Assembly (NCBI GenBank): GCA_944990035.1
Contig: CALYLX010000072.1
Coordinates: 186,001-250,000 of the forward strand
Source of the DNA: Clitopilus passeckerianus
Lineage: Eukaryota > Basidiomycota > Agaricomycetes > Agaricales > Entolomataceae
Length of the DNA: 64,000 bases
Reading direction: 5' to 3'
Shown: in pieces, positions 58,094 through 64,000 of the stretch
Layout of the letters: every line of letters starts with the position of its first letter
How positions within the stretch are numbered: position 1 is the first letter of the stretch
Program-made: the position numbers and the translations under genes
Notes under the pieces: model-generated
What the model saw: only the letters and a program-made list of their open reading frames with translations
Databases searched by the model: none
What the model was told of the DNA's origin: nothing

Positions 58094-59767
58094 ATGGCTG
58101 ACACTCTTACCCCCTGTGCTAATGTTCCCCCTTCTCCAATCAAGACTGGTCATCCTACGGGCTATGAAGCTTACCCCCCAACCGTCGAGGCTAATCCACA
58201 CGCCATGGTTCAATCTATGAAAGGCCTCTGGCTAGGTGCCATGCCCTACGACAGCTTCGCCGAATCATTCCTACCCGAGCCGAGTGAGCCCTGCCCGGAT
58301 GTGCCAAAGGATCTCTTTGGCGGAGTGCCAACTGGTGCTAACGAACAAGGCCTATTCAATGCCTTTGTGAGTGACTAACTCTGGTATACCATAAATCTAC
58401 TGACTAACATTCTCTTAGATCGGTGTCATCCACGAGCAAAATCTAGTCCCCGGCTTTAAACTCGTCACTAATGCTGGATCGACTTCAAATGAACTTTCTA
58501 TTCAAGAACGACGAGAGCCATGATCCTTTCGCAGGCCCGGGCTTCCCAACGCCCAAAGCCAGGGGCTGCCCCAATGACAGACGAGCAGAAGGCTGACTGG
58601 GTCTTTACTCGCCCGAAAAGCCATGAACGTAATCGCTGCCTAGGACAGCTTGCTCTCCACGCCGCTGAGTGGTTCCGCAGACATTCCGCTGTTTTGACTT
58701 CACGGTCCTCGTCACCGACCCGTGGGTGCGATTTATCCGTTGGGATCGCGCTGGCGCCATTGTGTCTCGGAAGTTTAACTTTCGTCGAAAACCCCACCAC
58801 CTTGTCAACTTCCTGTGGCGCTTTAGCCATGCCAGCGATGGCGCCCGTGGTGTAGACACCACTGTTCGCATTGCGACAACCGCCGAGACTGAATTCGCAT
58901 GGTTGCGCCTACCGATTGAGGCTTAACTACGGGATAAGGAACGACTCGTGACTATTTTCACGTTCCCGAAGGAGAGTGGGGGGGTTCGAGAATTTGCAGG
59001 TTGGTATCCCACGTCGGAGCCATGATCATTGACAGGCAGGTGTACGCGTGCGTACCCAGTCATTGACTTAGATGACTTTAAGAGGAAGGAAAATGACGGA
59101 GAGAAGGCCCCCGTCTACTTTCTCAGAGATGTCTGGCGTGCAGCGGATTTGGAGAAGGAATCCAGCATTCTGCAAAACTTGACGACGAACGATGTTCCAC
59201 ACATTGCTCCCTTTGTTTGTGGTGATGATGTTCTAGGGCATACAACAACCACTGATCGATATGTTCCCGGCAACAACGAGGAGGGGGCGGGGGTGATCCT
59301 GTCGATTCTTCTTGGGTTCTTGGGAATGGTCTTCGGAGGATTACCCCGCGCGTGCATAACAGGCATGTGGTAGGAGTCTATGGTCGCCCAATCGAGAAGT
59401 TCGATTGTTCCAAGCAATCTTCAAGCAATTGATTTCGCTAGGGAGTGGGTGCTTTCTTGCTTGAATGCGAAGAATAGCCCAGAGGATCACCCGCTTCGCA
59501 AGTTTTCGACACATGAGGCCTTGAAGAGTCTCTTTTCCGACGTCCTAAGTAGGAATGACTGGCCAACTGGGACGGTCCCAGGATGCATTGAGCAACTCAG
59601 TTCCTCAAAGCGAGTTGATTCCAGAGATAGCGCTTGCGAAGAAGGCGAATTATGGGTCAAAACGCCCGCACTCCTCGGCCTTCGAATCAGACGGTGAAGG
59701 CATGAAGGAGGAACGGCTAACCAAACTTCAAAGGAAAAAGAGGTCCAGAGTCTCAGCCACGCTCTAG
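58094..59767 (+). pseudogene. degenerate FunK1 copy lacking the catalytic core
   Basis: The 5' part starts MADTLTPCANVPPSPIKTGH and contains an intron and blocks seen in the intact FunK1 at 18128-20488: NRCLGQLALHAAEWF, VTDPWVRFIRWDRAGAIVS, HLVNFLWRFSHASDGARG and LTGRCTRAYPV. The frame is broken by a stop after QERREP, a shift near 58685, a stop after RLPIEA and another before LTGRC. After VPGNNEEG the whole catalytic region (HRDIS and DWDLS blocks) is missing, and the sequence resumes with a C-lobe piece (ALKSLFSDVLSRNDWPTG). It cannot encode a kinase. Confidence 0.82.
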
Positions 59768-59926
59768 CTATATATCGTTATTTATAGTAGGATACTATCG
59801 TAGGGCACCACGTAATGTATTGTACCTATCTTTAATCGAGCCAATACAAGAAGTTCGCTTCTGATTCCAGGTGCTCTCCTCCTTAGTGATGCAGACTTCC
59901 GCAACGTCCTGACAGCGTGACCCTGA

Positions 59927-61440
59927 TCATAGCGCAGCTACCTGCTCTTCTAACCACTCCCAGAGTGCCTCCGCCAGTTGTGGATCCTCCGCTGCTTGAT
60001 GGGGTGACCCAACCTTTGCCCATGGTACAAGGTACTAGCAGGAGTTTTTAGGTCTCGTGCATATGCGAGGAGACACAACACACCTTGCCCGAGTATGCTT
60101 CTGTTTCGGGTGCTGTGGCAGCCCAAAGGGGCGTAATGGCACCTTTTGGCGGTGGATGGATCATGAATAGGCCCTGCCGTGATTTATCAGCGACCTCGTA
60201 GAGGGGACTTGCACGGTCAGACGACATACTAAGATCCAACGAAGACCTGGCCTGGTTGCCGTGTGCTCGCGGGCAATTGCTGTCCTCAAGTTACCTAAAG
60301 ATCAGGTCAGTTGAAGTACCACTCGTCGAAGTGATGAATTACTAACCAGGATTCACCGCAATAGAAACTAGACCATCCTTCTCGTATCTCCTTGCGAGCT
60401 CATTTGAGAGGATAATGTTAGCCTGAGGGAGAAAAGGATGAATTAGACAATATAATAGTCTCATCAGAATCATGTTAATCACGAAGCACTCACCAGCTTC
60501 GATTGAATGTACATTTCCGTTGTTGCCAGCTTGTCTCGGGATGGCCCGCATTTGAATGCGGAGAAGTCAAGGCCGTCAGCCTTCGAGAGACAGTGAAGGA
60601 CCGATGAGAGGTGAACAACTCTTGGTCTTGTTCCAGAATTCGATGTCGATAAAAGGGAAGGGAGAAGTAGCTTAGTCAGGTAGAAGTGTCCTATTTGACC
60701 TAAGGTTAGCGTACGAAGCAGCCAATGGTAGTGGGTACTGACCCAGAGTATGCACATGTATGTGAGGGTCATAGCCATTGCAATGGTTCTCCATCGAAGA
60801 TGCCAGTCCTCTGTGGGAAGACAGAACGTTCGGTAAGAGCCACGCCAAATGCGATGGATGTACTCAACGCATTGTTAATCAAGACATGAAGCTGCTTTTC
60901 CTTACTATACAATGAAGATGTGTCAGTCAAACGTGCCAAATCCGCTTCGTATTCACCTCAAAAATTCATGAGCAGCCTTCTTCACACAGGTTAGATCACC
61001 CAAGTCTAGCTCAATGAAGTGAGCACGTCTGCCGGTTAGATCGTAGAGCTCTTCAATAGCTGCTTCGGCCTTTTGACGATTCCTGGACGCGAGATACACC
61101 TTGGCATTCTTCGTGAGAAGTACCTATACGCCACAAAGAAGGCGCCGTTTGAGGGTGCGTAACGGTGAAGTCTTAGTTCTCCTTACCTTGACACATTCCT
61201 TCCCAATACCCGCATTTCCTCCGGTGACGATTACTGTACGACCCGTCTGGTCAGGCATTTGCTCGGGCAGCCACTTCGGCTCTTCGATGAAATAGCTTTC
61301 TCGGACAACAGGTCCAAACTTAATGGAACGAAAGTCGGACCAAGTGGTAAGTCGATTCCAGAGCAGCTTAAGGGCGTCACTTGTATGAAAATGGTTAGCT
61401 GGCGATTCGTTCAAGATACTGTGGGTGCAACTCACGACAT
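59927..61440 (-). CDS. short-chain dehydrogenase/reductase (retinol-dehydrogenase-like SDR)
   Basis: An NAD(P)-dependent oxidoreductase with about seven exons. Exon 1 is only ATGTC, joined to GACGCCCTTAAG to give MSDALKLLWNRLTTWSDF. Then come FGPVVRESYFIEEPKWLPEQ, the cofactor motif TVIVTGGNAGIGKE, VLLTKNAKVYLASRNRQKAE, FIELDLGDLTCVKKAA, QLHVLINNAGL, HFYLTKLLLPSLL, RPRVVHLSSVLHCLSKADGL, the active-site MYIQSKL (YxxxK), ILSNELARRYEKDGLVSIAV and NPGNLRTAIAREHTATRPGL. It ends LEEQVAAL at 59927. Complete and in phase as read. A truncated paralogue lies just beyond at 62224-62937. Confidence 0.88.
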
Positions 61441-62223
61441 GGTAGTTCGTTGTCGGTCAAATGGGGGCCTGTCATCAAAGTTCCTCTTCTTTATATATAA
61501 GCGGGGTCTGGCCTTCGTGCTAGCTCGTTAAGCTAGTTGTTGGAAGGGTGGAATATTGATTAGCTTCCTGAGCATCCGAACAAACGTCTTCTGTCTGCCT
61601 CGCTGTCGATCGGAAGCCCTCGAGCCTCTGACACGCTTCTTGTCGCTGATTGGAAAGGGCGTAAATTTCCTCAATAATACTGCGAGTACATTGGCTCCTG
61701 GTGCGTTTTGTGGAGTTGATGGAGGAGCGGAAACATTAGACATTGCTGGGGTCGTCTTTACTTTGCTTTGTAGGTGGCTGTCATTCCAATAATCATTGGA
61801 TCCGTTCAATGCATTCGACTCGGAGGCCTGTGTGATGTTTTGTAGGTCGTTTCACTTCATGCAACTTTATTTCTCGGGGTGACGTCTATACTTCGCTAGA
61901 TGTTGTCCAGAAGCAGCATGATTATAAGGCTTTGGCTCGAGGACAAAGTTTTAACTTCGGTGATGGAGCATGCAAAGTCAGGGATTGTGGAGTCACCAGA
62001 CTTGTCAAAAACGCGCCTTGTCGGCCCTAAACGAATTGGGTGGAGACCCTTGTCCGTTGGCATGGATGTCAGAATCAGGCGAATCCGACGGTGATACGCC
62101 ATTATGGGTGAAAAGTGGGCTAACACAATAGGGCATGCTACAGTGATGACATTCAAACTATGTAGATTAGTCGAAGTCTTTATTTCTTTTGTAACGGTAC
62201 AAAATATTGCAATCGAACACCAG
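61441..62223. other. intergenic, no gene recognised
   Basis: A 93-codon minus-strand frame (61528-61809) is Ser/Pro- and Arg-rich without motif and is not called. Nothing else is supported. Confidence 0.4.
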
Positions 62224-62937
62224 TCAAGGTTTGGCTTCGATTGAGGCAACCTGTTCCTCCAACCAATCCCAAAGCGCCTTCGCCAGTGGTGGGTCATGTG
62301 CTGCTTCATGTGGTGACCCAACCCTCGCCCACGGTGTGAGGTACTACGAAGAGTTATCAGCTCAAAGATAAACCTAAGGAAATGCGACACACCTTGCCTG
62401 AGTATGCCTCCGTTTCGGGTGCTGTTGCAGCCCACAGAGGCGTAATGGCACCTTTTGGGGGTGGGTGTGTCATGAATATTGCCTGTCGTAGTTTATCGAC
62501 GACTACACCAAGGGACTTGCATGAACAAAAACATACAAAGATCCACCGGAGACCTGGTCTCTCTGCCGTGTGCTCCTGCACAATCGCAGTTCTTAAATTG
62601 CCTAGAGCCGAATTAGAGTGACATACACCTCGCTTAAGAGATGAACCTACCCGGATTCACCGCAATTGAAATGAGACCTTCCTTCTCGTATCTCCTTGCA
62701 AACTCATTCGAGAGGAGAATATTTGCCTGGAAATAGGGTACAGATTAGATGACGTGAAGGCGTTGAAATTTGAAGACATACCAGTTTGGACTGGAGGTAC
62801 AATTCAAAGGTCGTCATCTTATCCCTGGACGGCCCGCATTTGAACGTGTTGAAATCAGGTCCATTGGCCTTCGATAGGTTGTAGAGGATTGATGAGAAGT
62901 GAACAACCTTGGGCCTACCATCGAAGATATCAATCCA
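62224..62937 (-). pseudogene. 3' fragment of a second SDR gene
   Basis: Only the last third of an SDR is present. RPKVVHFSSILYNLSKANGP is followed by the YxxxK-containing LYLQSKL, ANILLSNEFARRYEKEGLIS, NPGNLRTAIVQEHTAERPGL, FMTHPPPKGAITPLWAATAP and a C-terminal LEEQVASIEAKP. Exon boundaries match those of the intact gene at 59927-61440, and splice sites are kept. The Rossmann cofactor-binding half is absent; homology stops near 62915-62937, where tyrosinase sequence begins on the other strand. It is therefore a truncated duplicate. Confidence 0.78.
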
Positions 62938-62939
62938 CT

Positions 62940-64000
62940 GAGAAGATCAAATGGTCAGTGAGAGCTCAGATAGAACGCAATGGGAGTGCTCAACACCTTG
63001 ACACCGCCCTGCCTATTATGCGCACAAAATACATTCTCTTCCCTACATGGCATCGTGCACACATGACTTTATTCGAGGTAAGAAGCGCAGTGCATTCTTC
63101 ATATTCGGCTGACTTTTTTCTAGCAACGAATCTATGAAATTATGGTTCAAGTAGTAATCCCCAAATTTCATGAATCCGACAGACCGAAACTTCTCGAGGA
63201 AGCAGGCAATTGGCGTATGCCTTACTGGGACTGGGCCGCTCTGAAGAAGCGACAGGACAAAGAGAAGAACGACATATGGACCTATGACCTCCCTCTCATT
63301 GTCAAGGCAAAGGAGGTCGAAGTTGATGATGGCACTGGGCCTCCCTTCATGATCCAAAATCCCCTGTACTGTTTCTCGACGAAGGAAGAAATGGGAAAGT
63401 ACGGTATCGTTGAGGTTCAATGGAAAGAGAATGGCCAAGACCTGAAGATGCCAGTATGTGTCGGACCTCGTGTTCCTTTTACATCATGATATTAATGATT
63501 ATATGCAGGCGAACAGAGCTAGGGCTACCAGCCGCTGCCCCGACGATCCTTGGCAGAGTGGCAAGATGGATGAGTGAATCAAAGGCGTTCAGAACAATGA
63601 CCATGCCGCCGTCAATATCCAGGAAGCTAACTGGTACCAGCAGGGCGGCGATCCTGATACCGTTGGAGGTGCCGTGCATCGCTTGTTGTCGTTGGACTAT
63701 TTCAGATTCTACAAGAAGTTTGCCACCGCCCGGTCTGAACCTCCTAAGGACACCGATCCTCGCGACTATCTATCCTTGGAAGGTATTCACAAGTCCGTAT
63801 CACTACATTGTACTTCGATCAACTGCTCCAATGCTGATATACCCTCTGCAGCAATATCCACGATTGGGTCGGTGGTTCATATGGTCATATGGCCCATGTC
63901 CCTGTGGCTGCTTTCCATCCGATCTTCTGGCTGAATCATTGGTAAGCCTAGTTATTTCCCAAATTTCTCGTCACACTAACGGAGACCTCCTTAGTAACAT
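62940..64000 (+). pseudogene. tyrosinase, 5'-truncated, with a nonsense codon, running off the window
   Basis: Tyrosinases are type 3 copper oxidases of melanin synthesis. Readable exons: YILFPTWHRAHMTLFE with a copper-ligand His; QRIYEIMVQVVIPKFHESDR with NWRMPYWDWAAL; ANRARATSRCPDDPWQSGKM; ANWYQQGGDPDTVGGAVHRL; then the CuB site NNIHDWVGGSYGHMAHVPVA with AFHPIFWLNHC across an intron at about 63796-63851. A TGA replaces the conserved Trp after SGKMDE (near 63575), where relatives read a W-I-x-G-V-Q stretch. The usual N-terminal CuA first half is missing because an SDR fragment abuts it. The 3' end lies beyond 64000. Confidence 0.8.

Noticed and set aside
58094..58378. Separate small gene of 94 codons
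   Set aside because: Its residues align with the first exon of the FunK1 family, so it is part of the degenerate FunK1 copy.
61528..61809. 93-codon minus-strand frame rich in Ser, Pro and Arg
   Set aside because: No recognisable feature, and the composition is like untranslated or shadow sequence.

Overview
The window looks like nuclear DNA of a filamentous basidiomycete, most likely an Agaricomycete. Genes are dense, on both strands, and cut by many short introns of about 45-70 bases with GT/AG ends. Several families are typical of mushroom-forming fungi: FunK1 kinases, a CFEM secreted protein, a DUF6534-like 7TM protein, a tyrosinase and AT-hook proteins. No tRNA, rRNA, CRISPR array or intact transposon was found. 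All gene models are read by eye from splice signals and conserved protein motifs; no database search was run.

Region 1 (1-16.7 kb) is an accessory region shaped by duplication. An orphan membrane-anchored family ending in GWWQYVVL has four copies, only one intact (10611-11453). Two GH17 beta-1,3-glucanase genes form an inverted, tail-to-tail segmental duplication (about 1.85-6.69 kb). A Ser-rich protein gene, a mitochondrially targeted unknown protein, a 51-residue secreted peptide and a C2H2-like zinc-finger gene fill the rest.

Region 2 (18-24 kb) holds an intact FunK1 kinase, an F-box protein and a FunK1 pseudogene formed by internal deletion. Region 3 (24-51 kb) is mostly conserved housekeeping: cyanase, the SDH assembly factor SDHAF3, a DUF1479 dioxygenase-like protein, a divergent beta-tubulin, an AT-hook DNA-binding protein, a divergent pair of lipid genes (ELO elongase and C-4 sterol methyl oxidase), a CFEM protein, a 7TM protein, a Dpb11/Rad4/TopBP1-like BRCT protein, a class 3 lipase and the PP2A methylesterase PPE1.

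Region 4 (51-64 kb) mixes decay and conserved genes: three broken copies of an orphan family, a TMEM53/DUF829 hydrolase, the ribosome-biogenesis AAA ATPase Rix7/NVL, a third FunK1 copy that is degenerate, a complete SDR gene, an SDR fragment, and a tyrosinase that is 5'-truncated, carries a nonsense codon and runs off the window end. The main theme is birth and death of accessory gene families next to intact core genes. No operon-like or defence-like multi-gene system was recognised.
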